DNA of 64,000 bases from positions 248,001 to 312,000 of the forward strand of contig CAKOGP040001825.1 in NCBI GenBank assembly GCA_933822405.4, written 5' to 3'. Shown here in pieces: positions 31,905-43,452 of the stretch. Position numbers and translations under genes: made by a program. Source of the stretch: Cylindrotheca closterium (lineage: Eukaryota; Bacillariophyta; Bacillariophyceae; Bacillariales; Bacillariaceae). How positions within the stretch are numbered: position 1 is the stretch's first letter; each line of letters begins with the position of its first letter. Below the pieces are notes generated by a model. It was not told where the DNA came from. It saw nothing but the letters and a program-made list of their open reading frames with translations, and did no database searches.

Positions 31905-32236
31905 ACAACAAATAGAGAGTTCTTTTTTTAGTATAAAGGAAAACACAAAACTGAATGAAACGAGATATTATGAAGCAGGGTGAAATGTTACCCTCGTATA
32001 TATGGAATAGACAAGAATGAAGTGTACCGGTACGGGATTTTATGAATCATCATTTACAGCTACGAGTATACAGTACAGTAAGCTGCAGACTTTCTGGTTT
32101 CGCGCCAAAAACGATGCGAAAAATTTCGCTTTTGTGTTGCTGCTCTTTTTGAACCGAGTCCGAGGCCTTTGTCAATCCATACAACCAAGCAACCCCACTT
32201 CAAAGCTTGAGCACCAATCCTCAATCTTACAGAACA
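31905..32236 (+). other. Gap between J-domain gene and FEN1
   Basis: 332 bp with a GTACCGGTACGGG element at 32024-32036 and TATACAGTACAGTAAG around 32068-32083. No gene recognised. Confidence 0.45.
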
Positions 32237-33661
32237 ATGGGGATTAAAGGTCTTGCAAAACTACTATCTGATGAAGCACCTGATGTGAGTATCGATATTC
32301 GCCATCTCTGAAGCAAGTTTGACATTGATTCCAAGAAACCTGACACCATGTTATATCGTTCCAACATCAGTGCATTCGTGAAGAAGAATTGAAATCCCTC
32401 CACGGGCGGAAGATCGCAATCGATGCGTCGATGGCTATCTATCAGTTTCTGATTGCTGTAAGAAGCGGTGGACCAAACCATGCTGCAACGATGCTTACCA
32501 ATGCTGACGGCGAAACAACGAGTCATATTCAGGGAATGTTCAACCGCACTATTCGCTTCTTGACAGAAGGAATCAAGCCAGCATATGTTTTCGATGGAAA
32601 ACCGCCTCAAATAAAATCTGGAGAATTGCAGAAGCGTCGCGAAAAACGAGAAAAGGCACAGGCAGAGTTGAAAAAGGCTTCAGAAGAGGGCAACGTCGAA
32701 GAACAAGACAAGCACTCGAAAAGATTGGTTCGAGCAGGGCACAAAGAAAACGAAGACTGTAAGGAACTTCTTCGACTAATGGGTGTACCCGTCATTTTGG
32801 CGCCTTGTGAGGCAGAGGCACAAGCTGCGGCGTTGTGTGTAGAAGGCCAAGTCTACGCCACTGGAACTGAAGATATGGATGCTCTGACTTTCAAGACTCC
32901 AGTTCTTGTCCGAAAGATGACCTTTGCGAATGCATCCAAAGCTACAGTTCAGACCATGAAATACGCAAAGGCTCTCGAAGGGTTGGGTCTGAATCACGAC
33001 CAGTTTGTGGATTTGTGCATTCTCCTTGGTAAGTATGGTAACCGGTAGCTGTTACGCCCTATACACACCTTTTCCGAGCCTTTCAATCTGACACTTGTAT
33101 TTTCTAATGTTCAATTTTGTAGGATGTGACTACTGCGACAGTATCAAGGGAGTTGGACCAAAGACAGCATTGAAATTGATTCGTGAACACGGAAACATTG
33201 AGACCATCCTCGAAAAGGGTCTCAACACTTCGGGAAAGAAAAAGTACGAAGTACCAGCGAATTGGACACCCAACAAGAAGAAAGAAGACGCAACAGATGA
33301 CGAGGACAACGACGATTCGGAGGACAACACACCTATTCCAGCCTATGTGGAAGCTCGCAAGTTCTTCAACCACCACGAAGTATTGAAAGGCAACGAAGTT
33401 GAACTGAAATGGAAAGCTCCTCAATCCGAAGAACTTAAGAAATTCCTCGTCGATACTCACTGTTTCAACCCAGAACGTGTGCAAGCAAGTATTGAGAAGC
33501 TTGAAAAGGCCCACAAACAAAATGGGAAGCCGCAGTCTCGAATGGATTCCTTCTTTACTGTGAAGGTAAACCCAGTTTCGGCAGCTAAACGAAAAAAGAA
33601 GATTGAAACCGAGAAGGCATCCAAGAAGAAAAAGACGACCGGTGGACGAAAGAAGAAATAA
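32237..33661 (+). CDS. FEN1: Flap endonuclease 1
   Basis: Three exons (32237-32284, 32371-33028, 33123-33661) encode 414 residues. The enzyme removes 5' flaps during Okazaki-fragment maturation and long-patch repair in the nucleus. The N-terminal MGIKGLAKLLSDEAPD (Gly2 is needed for catalysis), IAIDASMAIYQFLIAV, VFDGKPPQ, PCEAEAQAA and ATGTEDMDALTF supply the metal-binding acidic residues. The H3TH region starts with GCDYCDSIKGVGPKTALKLI. A PCNA-binding PIP box (QSRMDSFF) precedes a Lys-rich tail. Compared with the usual ~380 residues there is an acidic insertion (DATDDEDNDDSEDNTP) after the H3TH region. Start and splice sites are unambiguous. Confidence 0.95.
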
Positions 33662-34134
33662 GCGTGAGCATGCAGCACTGGTAGTCTTCTTTTCTCGCAA
33701 AGCACCTCTACTGCTGAGTCAAATTGCCTGTAAAAAAGTGCGAAGAAGCCTACGACAACGTCGCTAGCAATAATGATGAAGTAGCAAGTTTTTCTCAGAG
33801 TCTTCTTCCGACAGTTCATCGCATTTGTGCCATTTTTCCTGGGTAATACGGGAGGAATCGAAGGCCTACTCTATATTTCAAAAAGACTTAGATGGTTTTG
33901 TGGTTTGGTGCCGGTATTTCAACCGCAACAAAAATGAATTCTAAATGATTACGTTACTTTGGCTTCGCAGGAAGTACCCAACATTGCGAAAGAAAACTCA
34001 AGGTTCAGGAGACTCGAGTCTCGGTTTGGATGCCCTTTGGTGAAGTGGTTTTGTTATAAACCAATCAAACGCCAGGCCTTGTTCTTTTCTTCCGTCCTGA
34101 AAGTACTGCCCTGTACACATATGCCCCCTACTCT
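33662..34134. other. Convergent gap between FEN1 and the cold-shock gene
   Basis: 473 bp between two stop codons. Contains no recognisable gene, tRNA or repeat. Confidence 0.4.
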
Positions 34135-34572
34135 CTAATCAAAGTTGGAATCTGGGTTGAAGGGAGCTCCCTGAGATGGAAATGTGTTAGTGATTCGGAG
34201 ATGTATTGTTCGAACAGAGGTCACGCGTACTTATGTTCTTACCTGAACGTTACCTCCACCTGGTCCAGTGACTCTGGTAGCCTTGGTTCTTCCAGAGTCA
34301 TCGACCTGAGGGACGTATTCGACAGATTCGCCATCGGCGAGACTGCGGAATCCCTCAGACTTGATCTCAGTTTGATGGACAAAGACATCTGGACCATCGT
34401 CGTCAGGGACGATGAATCCGAATCCTTTCATGGTGTTGAACCACTTGACAGTTCCGGTTTTGGAATCATCACTCATGAAAAGTGCAGAATTGCTGACGCG
34501 AGAGTTGGGTTGAAGAGTGAATGCTGCGGCAGCATAGATTGAAAGAATAAGCAATAGGATGGACTTGATCAT
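34135..34572 (-). CDS. Cold-shock domain protein with plastid-type presequence
   Basis: Two exons (34243-34572, 34135-34170) encode 121 residues. A hydrophobic signal ([17 protein letters not shown]) ends before Phe (FTLQP), the diatom plastid import pattern. The mature part is one cold-shock domain: [20 protein letters not shown], with RNP1 (KGFGFI) and RNP2 (VFVHQ), then [13 protein letters not shown]. The short last exon adds [11 protein letters not shown]. Cold-shock domains bind single-stranded nucleic acid; here the likely target is plastid RNA. The first ATG of the signal was chosen; upstream in-frame codons lack an ATG. Confidence 0.88.
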
Positions 34573-35554
34573 GTTTACGTTCGATATTCTTTTTTGTTGT
34601 GGCAAATCGTTGGCTGTTCGGTGATGTGCTGGAAGGTGTCAAAACAAATCCTTGGTTCTCAGAAAAAAACGGACGGATGTCGGACATCGAAATTCTTTTT
34701 GTGCTGGAGTGCGTCAGTCAACTGTAGCCAATGGAGGTAGAGCGTATCACGATTGGCGAGCAATTGGAAATAATACTAGAACCAACAAGACATCCTACAC
34801 CAGGCTGTCAACATATTTCAAAATCGCTTCATTGCATTCTTCTGAAGCCGGTTTTAGGGTAGATGGTGACACGACAGACATAGTCGTTATTTTGAAATTT
34901 GATCCATCCTCATCCATGCGATTCAACCAGTACGAAATCCTCGTAGAACTCTACGCCTTGAGAAATATCAAATCTTTTCCAGCGTTCGGGTGTCGAGCAG
35001 ACGGCAAAAAAATAAGACGAGGCTTTGGTGATTGGTTCTGCCCTCAACCCTCAATCAAACCCAGGTGTTTCCACCAAAATAACCGAAAATGTAAGCGAAT
35101 GTGGGGCAAATGAGGCTGGATTTTCTTGGGAAATGGCACCGTGATACGAAACAATTTGCAGTGCATGTCACAGTGGAATGAAAAATGTGGACTTTGGTTG
35201 TCATAGTCGACTTCACCATGGTGGACATGGTCAGAGCTTTCTTTTTGCTACGTTAGTGCAGGGGCTGCCGCCACCACTTTTTCATGCGTAGAAAATGTAC
35301 CAAGCTCTACGACTCCAAGACAGCAACCAAAACACAACAACACTCCATAACGAGCAAATCACTGCCTATATTTCCATCTGAGCAACTGCAAATTGTCTTC
35401 CTTGAATGGAAGAATAATGCCGAAACGGCTTCTGCAGTTTTCTTTTCCAAACTTGCCTCATTTTGGCATTTCTAACCCTTTTTCTTGCTCTCTATTCATC
35501 TTTTTTGCACCCATTTTTGTGGAAACTGTAGACTTTGTGGTCCGGTGGGAATCA
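34573..35554. promoter_or_regulatory. Long divergent intergenic region, cold-shock / MATH-ankyrin genes
   Basis: 982 bp between divergent starts. Open frames exist but none has an ATG plus family similarity. An in-frame ATG at 35417 could extend the MATH-ankyrin protein, but the encoded stretch is hydrophobic and unlike the rest. I see no RNA gene. Confidence 0.4.
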
Positions 35555-38500
35555 ATGACAATGCGCTGGCGGTCTAGTGGTGTCGGAGACTCTGCAGCAG
35601 CAGCTAGTAGCAGCTTAGAGGAAAAAGATGGCGCACAACGCATCTCGGCGAACTCAGCCCTTTCCTCCAGCATGGAAAATGATGAACCAGACTCTTCGAC
35701 CTCTTCCTTAACGAGGACACACGCATCGGCAAGTGTGGATAATAGTCAACAATCTCATGAATCGTCTGCCGATTCAGCTGCAGATCTTGGAGATCCTCCC
35801 TATCGGTCGAAGCAGCGGTCCCTCCAACAGTCTTTAGAGAGCGGAGATGATGATGATGATGATGACGATAGTTCGCAAGCTCAACAAAGTATCCAGAGCG
35901 ACTCAAAGGAACCCCAACTTGTAGACGATGATGACGGCTCAGATCACGAAATACCTTGGAAGCCACAGGCAACACAATCTACTTGCGAGTTCACTCATAC
36001 CATCGCGAATTATAGTCAGAAGCGAGAATCAGGTTGCAAGAAAGCAGAGTACTCTTCAACAACAGTAGACGAATTTGGCAACCGCTGGAGATTGATTGTT
36101 TACGTCAATGGAAATGGACGAGCGTCGAATCATCACCTCAGTCTTTTCTTGCAGGTAAATTCGACTTTTGGATTTGGATACTTTCGCGTGGAGGTTTGAT
36201 ACTCAATTTTGATTTTTGTATTCATGTAGGTTGCGGATGCTGACGACTTGCCGTTTGGTTGGAAGAAAGCTGTATCATACGTCTTGACATTGGAGCATCC
36301 TAGTGGTTCCAATCTATCATATGCTAAGAGAAACCCTGATAAGACATTCAAATTGTGCCCCAAGGCTATCGATTGGGGATGGTCACAGTTCATTACATCT
36401 GATCGCATTCAACAGGAGGGATTTGTGCAGGACGATTCCCTTATTGTTAGGGCCTCAGTCACAGTTAAGAGTTCTTCGGTTTCGATTGACTTGGAGGATG
36501 CGGAACTTTACCTAAAGTGTGCAGTAGAGGAAGGAAAGCCTGATGCAGTACAACTTTGTTTGGATCAAGGTGCTTCTGTAAATTGCCAATTCAAAGATGA
36601 CTTGTATACACCCCTACATACGGCTTGTAGCTCGTCGACTGCTGACGATTCATCTTCTGAGGGAAGCAATGGAAAGAATAATGAGGACAATGCTGGTAGC
36701 ATGCAGGTGCTCCAGCTTTTGCTAGAAAAAGGTGCCGATGGCAACGCATGCAACAAGTGGCGAGAGACACCCTTACTAATCGCGGCAAATAATGGGCATA
36801 GAACAGCTGTCGAAGCTTTGCTGAAACATGGAGCAGATCCATCTTTGTGCAGCGAAGCAGGTTGGTCGGCTTTGACGTTTGCAGCGCACAAGGTATGTAC
36901 CAACATCTGTTTCATTGTTATACTCTTTCTCGCCTGATCTAACTTCTCGATAAATAGGGTTATGACGACATAGTTGCTCTTCTTTTGAAGGCTGGTGCTC
37001 CAGTCAACTGTCGTGTCACCGAAGACTCTTCTACTCCACTTCACAAGGCTTGTGCGGGGTCGAAGGATGGTCATCTCACTGCCGTCAAGCTTCTTTTAGA
37101 TAATGGGGCGGATGTCCATGCTCTCAACAAATGGCGCGAAACCCCGCTGCTCACGGCTGCTAACCACGGACAAGCTGGTGCAGTCGAGGCTTTGCTCAAT
37201 GCGGATGCTGATCCTTGCAAATGCACAGACACCGGATGGTCCCCCCTTAGCATTGCTGCCTACAAGGGTCACGATGATGTCGTGAAGCTACTCCTCGAAG
37301 TCGGCGAGGCTCCTACCGAAGAAGAGGATCCCACGCTCAGCGCTTTGCTTCAAGCTGCAACCAAGGGGTTACCAGGTACCGTCAAGCTCCTATTGCATCA
37401 TGGAGCTGACCACACAGTCACAACCAAGAAAGGAGACACAGCCCTCAGTATCTTAGTGGAACAAAATCTCATTGATGCTGCAGTGGACATGGTGACCGAA
37501 TATAAAGCTAGTGTGCCTCGTTGCTCTCGCGACAGGAAGAAGGTTCAACGCGCTCGTCTACTAATCAATCTGCGTGTCAAGCAGCAGCAGCGTGAAGGCA
37601 AGAATATTGGGCTTGACGAAGAAGACGAAACCGACGAAGAAGAAATGACCGAATCCAATACAGCCCAACATGACGATGATTTCGGCGAAGAAAAGCTATC
37701 CTCAGGCTCAAGCCAGAAAAACAAGAAGAAAAAGAAAAAGAAGAAAATGTCTGCTGAACAGCAAGCAAAAGCAGCCGAAGAGGCATTGTTGTTGGAGCTA
37801 GAACAAGAGGATGCCAAGAAGCATGAAGAAGAACAGCAAGCAAACAAAAAGTCCGCCAAGAAACGAAAGAAGAAGGAGCGTGAACGTCTACTAAAAAAAG
37901 AGCAAGAAGAAAAACGTCTTGCTGAAGAACGTCAGAAAGCCGAAAAGCTTCGAAAGGAAAGGGAGAGGAAAGAAGCTTCCGAAAGAGCCGAACGTGAGCG
38001 ACTCGCTGCGATCCAACGCAAGAAGGAAGAAGAGGAGGCGAAGCGCCGAGCTGTATCCTTGAGAAAGAAGGAAGAGGAAGAGCGTTTGAAAGCGGCTCAG
38101 GAGCGTAAAACAAACAATGGTGCTGGAAAGGAAATCAAAGCCAAGGCAGCCAAACAACAATCGAACCAGCCACTATCTCAGCCTGCGGGCCAACGAGCCG
38201 CACTGCCAACCGCTGCACGTACAGCGGTGATTACCAATCAGAGCCTTTCAGTTGCTTCAAGCAAAGCGCAAACCGCTCAGAAGCCGAGTGGAAAGAATCG
38301 TGGTTGGGAGACCAAGCTAATGAAGCAGCCACAGGAGATCAAACAGCCCCAGACGAGTCAGGGCGCACCGAATACGTCCGAGTTCCCGCCGAAGCATGTA
38401 AACGGTAACAAGAACAACACTTCTGGCGTTATTGGAACATCTTCACAGGCGCCCACTGCGGCACCTGCTTTCTCGACTACAAACGACTTTCCTACTTTGA

Positions 38501-40260
38501 TTGGTTCACAAACACCCATCCAAAGTTCGTTTCCATCCAGTACTCCAGCCCAGGGCACCGGTCAGACTAAGCCTCAATTCAATCCTCAGCACATGGAGCA
38601 TCCAGCCGTCTCTCTCTTCCGTCGTGACAAGCTGAATGAGCTGTTCCAGAGATGTGCTATGGCGCGAGCAGCATCAGATCCTCTCAGTGCAGTAAGCGAA
38701 GAATCAATCAAGAAAGTTGTCTATCGCTGGATTGTTAGGGCTGCACACCAATCGTCCCCTTATGCTGACTGTATGATCCCAAGTTGGGTCGACGCTACAG
38801 AGCTAACAGCTTTTTTTCAGCGTCAGTTCATTTCTGAGGGCAGAAAGAATTCTTCGCACGGGGTTGCAATTGTTGGAATGGAGGCCCTAAAGGAGGCAGG
38901 AACCGCGTTGTCGATCCTGTGTCAAAACCTTGTGAAGGAGTTGACATCTTTCCAGCAGCAATTGGATGATCAGTTGCGCAAGGATTGGACTGACTCTACC
39001 GTCGGCATGAACGCATCTGACTTCATGCAAAATGGAAGTGGTTCGATGGTTGTTGTCGACTGGGCAAACCGAGCCCAAATCTACCTACCTTCGTTGCAGT
39101 TCAGCAAGATTCGAGAACGCTATGCTGGCACTGCATCGCGATTTTTGACAGCTCTGTTCGTCACAAAGATGCGCTACGATACGAAGAGCTTGATTTTCGC
39201 TGAAACTTCCATGGATTTCAGATTACCACCTGAAACGCAATCTGTCTTGGCTTCAAAGGGCTCTGTCTCCGCAGAAGTGTGGTCGGACCCTTTCAGCTCC
39301 CTCAGCACAAATCTGTTCTGGGGTCAATTTATGGATGTGGATCACCATTTTGGTGGTTTGAAGCCTTTTGGCTCTGGAGACATCAATGATGACATTCTCT
39401 CCCGTCGTGGTGGATCTGTCTCCGTCATGCCACCTCTCGACAGCATGGTTACATCCCTCTACCTGCGACGCATGATAGACTTGATGGTCGCTAATGACTC
39501 GGTTCCTTTGTCATTTGCAATCTTCCTTCGGGCAGAATGCCTCCTTGATTCTAATGGAATCCCAACACTAGATGATCTTTATGGATTGGATCCTCGTCTG
39601 CGCGACAACAATACTGTTGTTCGTCGATTCGAACAACTCGCCGCTGGAAAGCACTATTACTACAGCGGAAAGAACAGTTCTCTTGAGGTCAGTCTTTCAG
39701 GTAGTGCATTCGTTCTCCTACAAAATGATGCAGGGAGGGCAACGTACGGTGATGCTTCTACTGCTGAAGTCATTCGATCATTGGGTGGAGCATCGAGCAT
39801 GGCTCAAAGTCAGCCCTCGTTGTTGCCATCAAATCCTTTCTCAAGTGACAACCTTCTTGCTTCAGACAAGACTAGCATAGGCGCCTCTGGAAGTTTCTTC
39901 GACGTGCGTCCGGCTCCTGTGTCTCCAATTGCGCCACAGACCATGAACTCAGATTTTGGTCCGGTCGGTGGGTCGAACATTACGAACAACCCTTTCGCGA
40001 TTGGTAACACAGATCAGCGGCGTTCCGCACCACGCCGGGGTCGACTTTTTGATTTGGTCGACGATGGCGATGAAGATGCTTTGAATGATGTTGATGTCGT
40101 ATCAGGCATGTTGGAGAACTTGAACATGGATCTCTTCCAGAACCCAGTGGGTTCAAATGCACAAGACATTGATATTGAAGCAATCAGTTTGATGGGTATC
40201 GGCGCCCCTCCCTCTACAAACGGCCTTCAGCCGAGAAATAATCGTGGACAATTCAGATAG
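35555..40260 (+). CDS. Large MATH-domain and ankyrin-repeat protein
   Basis: Three exons (35555-36154, 36230-36892, 36958-40260) encode 1521 residues. A Ser/Asp-rich N-terminus (with a run of Asp from a GAT repeat near 35845) precedes a MATH domain at about 142-283 (FTHTIANYSQKRESG, EFGNRWRLIVYVNGN, WGWSQFITSDRIQQEGFV). Ankyrin repeats occupy about 290-600; several have the textbook TPLHKAC, TPLLTAANHG and VKLLLDNGAD forms. A long Lys/Glu coiled coil (about 665-805) follows, then a Gln/Ser-rich linker and a C-terminal region of about 550 residues that I do not recognise (WIVRAAHQSSPYADCMIPSW and others). MATH plus ankyrin suggests a scaffold, possibly linked to ubiquitin or TRAF-like signalling, but partners are unknown. 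Confidence 0.85.
35845..35868 (+). repeat. GAT trinucleotide repeat inside MATH-ankyrin gene
   Basis: A coding run of GAT/GAC codons (eight Asp in a row) in the disordered N-terminus; such tracts vary in length between alleles. Confidence 0.8.
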
Positions 40261-40610
40261 TTGCATGGATTCGGAACCGCTTCTTGAAACGCTCAGGTGA
40301 TTTCTTGAGGTATCTTCTTTTAGCAAAATCACTTAAGTTTAGTGGATTGATAGTCTTTATAGACGTTGCGATCTCAACAAAGAATAGACAAATAATATTT
40401 TATCAGACTCACATTCCTAACAGTTTAGCAGACTGCTAAGTCAGAGTAAGTAGATCGTCACAGATACTACAGTATTTGGTTTGGGGTCTCACTCTCTGCT
40501 CGGAGAAGTCGAAGATACTGTACAAGGCAAAGCCGTCGACGCGTCATTCAAATAGATGAAGGCTCATATCAACAAGAGAGAGCCATTGCATGTGAGCAAA
40601 TTGCAAGAAG
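40261..40610 (+). other. Gap between MATH-ankyrin and GH31 genes
   Basis: 350 bp. A TACTACAGTATTTGG element lies near 40465 and GATACTGTAC near 40513. No gene supported. Confidence 0.4.
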
Positions 40611-43394
40611 ATGCACCATTCCACACAAATAGCCGTTTTCCTGCAGATCCTATGTGCTGTATTCGTAGGAGTCTCTAGCGCAGAAGTTGGGTCATCTTGT
40701 GGTCGAAACAATGGTGATATCATTTCAATTCGAAGCGACCTCGCTCTTGCTGTTTGTAGTGACACAATTGTTCGGATTGTTCGAGGGAAAGATGCTGCAT
40801 CAGCAATGAAGAATCGCGAAAGCTTAGTGATCGATCCGAGAGAACATCACTCTAAACGATTCTCTCAATTCAGTACTGATTTGGATGGTGGTGGAAATAT
40901 TTTTTCTTTGAAAACAGAAAAATTACTTGTTCAAATCGATCATGTTGGCGAGTCGATTGCCTTAGCGTTCTTGGATAGCTCAGGAGACTTCTTGTACACT
41001 CGTGAGTTAGTTGACTCTAAGGCACAAGGAGACGATGGTATCTCTAATGAGGTGTCAGTACAGCAGAGCTGGTCGTCGGTACCTGAAGAATCCATCTACG
41101 GTGGCGGATATTATGTCAACAACTTTTTAGATTTCAAGGGAGCCCCAATCCACATGGTGCAAATGAATCTGGAGGTTGTTATTCCCTTTTTAGCTTCCTC
41201 TCGAGGTTATGGAATCCTGTGGGATGGGTATGGCGAAACGTGGCTAAATCCTCCTCGCAAGTCCAACCAAATCAATTTGGAACCAACTGCTCGTAGTCGT
41301 GAGCAAAGCCATGAAACTGTAGCAACTGGGACGTTTACTCCCCCACACAGCGGTTCTTATTGGTTTTCTTTGGACATGAGGAACGATTACTACTTCAATA
41401 CCAATCATCATATCTCACTACAAATTGGGGGGCTGCAGTCCAAGGATGGGAACACAATGACAGCCTGCAACGTTACAGAAAACAACTTACCGAAGGTGCT
41501 TCTATGCAAAGTTGATGGTTTGAATCAGTTCAACAATTACAAGGTTGTACTCAACTACGATTCTGATCAAACGCCGAGAGTATTCTGGAGCTTCCAAGAT
41601 CCAACTGGGCCGACAACTCTTCAGACTAAGGACACAGATTTTATTGACTATTACTTCATGGTTGGCGAAAGCAGTACGGGCGCAACACAGCTAGATTCCG
41701 TAATGTCGTCATACCGAAGCCTCACTGGGTCTGCGTCTATGTTCAGCAAGAAGACATATGGATTTTGGCAATGCAAGAACCATTATCAAAGCCAAGAGGA
41801 GCTGTTAGAGGCTGCGAAGCAACTCAGACTACATGAAATCCCTGTCGATAATATTGTCCAAGACTATATGTATTGGGGAGACAAGGGTAAATATTACTTC
41901 ACGAAAAAGAGGAAATTGCGATGGCATTTTTCTCCTCACATTATGTTTTTCGATTTTTTAGGTTGGGGACCCCAGTGGGACGAGAAAAAATACCCAGATC
42001 CTGCTGGAATGATCAAAGAGCTGCACAATGAGTTCTCTCTTTCCTTTATGGTTTCCGTTTGGTCGAAATTTGACAATACAACTTCGTTTTTTGACGAAAT
42101 GAAATCACAGGGCTATCTTCTTGATGACTCGACATATTTTGATGCTTGGAATCCAGGTGCACGGGCTCTGTTTTTTCAATTCATCGAAAATGCTCACCTC
42201 TCTATTGGAGCAGATGCCCTTTGGCTCGACGCAACTGAACCTGAGTACGATAACCACTTGAACAAGAAAATATTTCTGGGAACGGGAAACCAGTTTCGTA
42301 ATACATATTCCCTCGAAGTTGCGAAGAGCTTTTATGAAGGCTTTGTTTCCAAGATCCCGAAACGTCCGTTCTCGTTGACCCGATCTTCGTTCGCCGGACA
42401 GCACCGCTATGGTTCTGTGGTCTGGACTGGCGACACAGTAGCCTCATTTGGCTGTCTTAGAAGGCACATTGCCATGAGTATCAACTATCAACTGTCTGGT
42501 GATCCGTACTGGTCAATGGACATTGGAGGCTATTTACGTCCGGATGACCAGTACACTTCCGAAAAGTACAAAATGTTAATGATTCGTTGGTTTCAGTTTG
42601 GTACATTCATCCCAATCATGAGGGTACATGGGTGTCACGCAAACACTGAGCTTTGGAACTACGGTAACCAAACGCAGTCAATTATCGTTCAATCAGCTTT
42701 GAATCTGCGTTACCGCCTGATGCCCTACATATATTCAGGATTTAGGCTGGTTGAGCAAAATGGGTTTACGATGCAACGTGGTTTGGTCTTTGATTTCGGT
42801 TTCGATCCAAATGTCAGGAGCATCTCTGACCAATTCATGTTTGGAAGCGCATTCATGGTGGCCCCAATTCATACTGTTGACTCCAGTCGGAGCTACTATC
42901 TGCCACAATTGGATCAGGGGTTGTGGCGTGACTTCTACAATGGGACAGTCGTAGCTGCTGGCTACCACCATGCATCGAATGTGGCTCCAAACAAGACTCT
43001 ACTGTTCGCGAGAAGTTCCATTGTGGTTCTCGCTCCCATTTCGAGTCACGTCCATGATCCAATCACCCTCCTATCATCAGAAGTCAGGATATATACTGGG
43101 AAGGACTCGTCGTTTTCCTTGTTTGAAGACGATGGTATTGATCCTTCGCCGTCACGACCATGCACTACCATACATTTTTCATGGTCAGAGAATAGTTCCA
43201 TTCTTCGAATCGGAAGACTTAAAGGAAAATCTTATCCCGGTATGCCAAGTTCAAGGTTATTCCATATTGTAGTAGTGCGGGAGAACCATGGCGCCGGCGT
43301 TGGTGAAACTGCTGATCCTGATGCCACAGTTCAGTATACTGGAAAGGAAATCGCAGTTGAATTGGGACAGAGCCTGGAGCAAGTGAAAAAATGA
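40611..43394 (+). CDS. Glycoside hydrolase family 31 alpha-glucosidase-like, secretory
   Basis: 902 residues after removal of a 75-nt intron (41887-41961). A signal peptide (IAVFLQILCAVFVGVSSA) sends it to the endomembrane system. GH31 landmarks are YGFWQCKNHYQSQEELLEAA, the nucleophile Asp515 in WLDATEPE, RSSFAGQHRYGSVVWTGD with the general acid Asp, and GDPYWSMDIGGY. A beta-rich insertion before the barrel (GTFTPPHSGSYWFSLDM) looks like a PA14 module, seen in some GH31 enzymes. Family members cut alpha-linked glucose or xylose; glucosidase II-like trimming or storage-glucan use are both possible here. Without removing the intron the frame stays open but 25 extra residues would break the conserved YWGD-GWGPQWD region. 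Confidence 0.9.
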   Translation: MHHSTQIAVFLQILCAVFVGVSSAEVGSSCGRNNGDIISIRSDLALAVCSDTIVRIVRGKDAASAMKNRESLVIDPREHHSKRFSQFSTDLDGGGNIFSLKTEKLLVQIDHVGESIALAFLDSSGDFLYTRELVDSKAQGDDGISNEVSVQQSWSSVPEESIYGGGYYVNNFLDFKGAPIHMVQMNLEVVIPFLASSRGYGILWDGYGETWLNPPRKSNQINLEPTARSREQSHETVATGTFTPPHSGSYWFSLDMRNDYYFNTNHHISLQIGGLQSKDGNTMTACNVTENNLPKVLLCKVDGLNQFNNYKVVLNYDSDQTPRVFWSFQDPTGPTTLQTKDTDFIDYYFMVGESSTGATQLDSVMSSYRSLTGSASMFSKKTYGFWQCKNHYQSQEELLEAAKQLRLHEIPVDNIVQDYMYWGDKGKYYFTKKRKLRWHFSPHIMFFDFLGWGPQWDEKKYPDPAGMIKELHNEFSLSFMVSVWSKFDNTTSFFDEMKSQGYLLDDSTYFDAWNPGARALFFQFIENAHLSIGADALWLDATEPEYDNHLNKKIFLGTGNQFRNTYSLEVAKSFYEGFVSKIPKRPFSLTRSSFAGQHRYGSVVWTGDTVASFGCLRRHIAMSINYQLSGDPYWSMDIGGYLRPDDQYTSEKYKMLMIRWFQFGTFIPIMRVHGCHANTELWNYGNQTQSIIVQSALNLRYRLMPYIYSGFRLVEQNGFTMQRGLVFDFGFDPNVRSISDQFMFGSAFMVAPIHTVDSSRSYYLPQLDQGLWRDFYNGTVVAAGYHHASNVAPNKTLLFARSSIVVLAPISSHVHDPITLLSSEVRIYTGKDSSFSLFEDDGIDPSPSRPCTTIHFSWSENSSILRIGRLKGKSYPGMPSSRLFHIVVVRENHGAGVGETADPDATVQYTGKEIAVELGQSLEQVKK
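41887..41961 (+). other. In-frame, stop-free 75-nt intron in the GH31 gene
   Basis: GTAAAT donor and TTTTTTAG acceptor flank a 75-nt segment with no stop codon. Removing it joins YMYWGDK to GWGPQWDEKKYPDP, the conserved GH31 sequence. Confidence 0.8.
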
Positions 43395-43452
43395 GCAAGT
43401 TTCCAAAGTATATCTTAGATAGTACTTCTTCCTTGTATATGTATATCTCAAT

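Noticed and set aside
34652..35113. 154-codon open frame in the gap beside the cold-shock gene
   Set aside because: Composition is not coding-like, no recognisable domain, and it overlaps the expected promoter.
35393..35554. N-terminal extension of the MATH-ankyrin protein from an upstream ATG at 35417
   Set aside because: The encoded stretch is hydrophobic and Phe-rich, unlike the Ser-rich N-terminus that follows; the ATG at 35555 fits better, though this is not certain.
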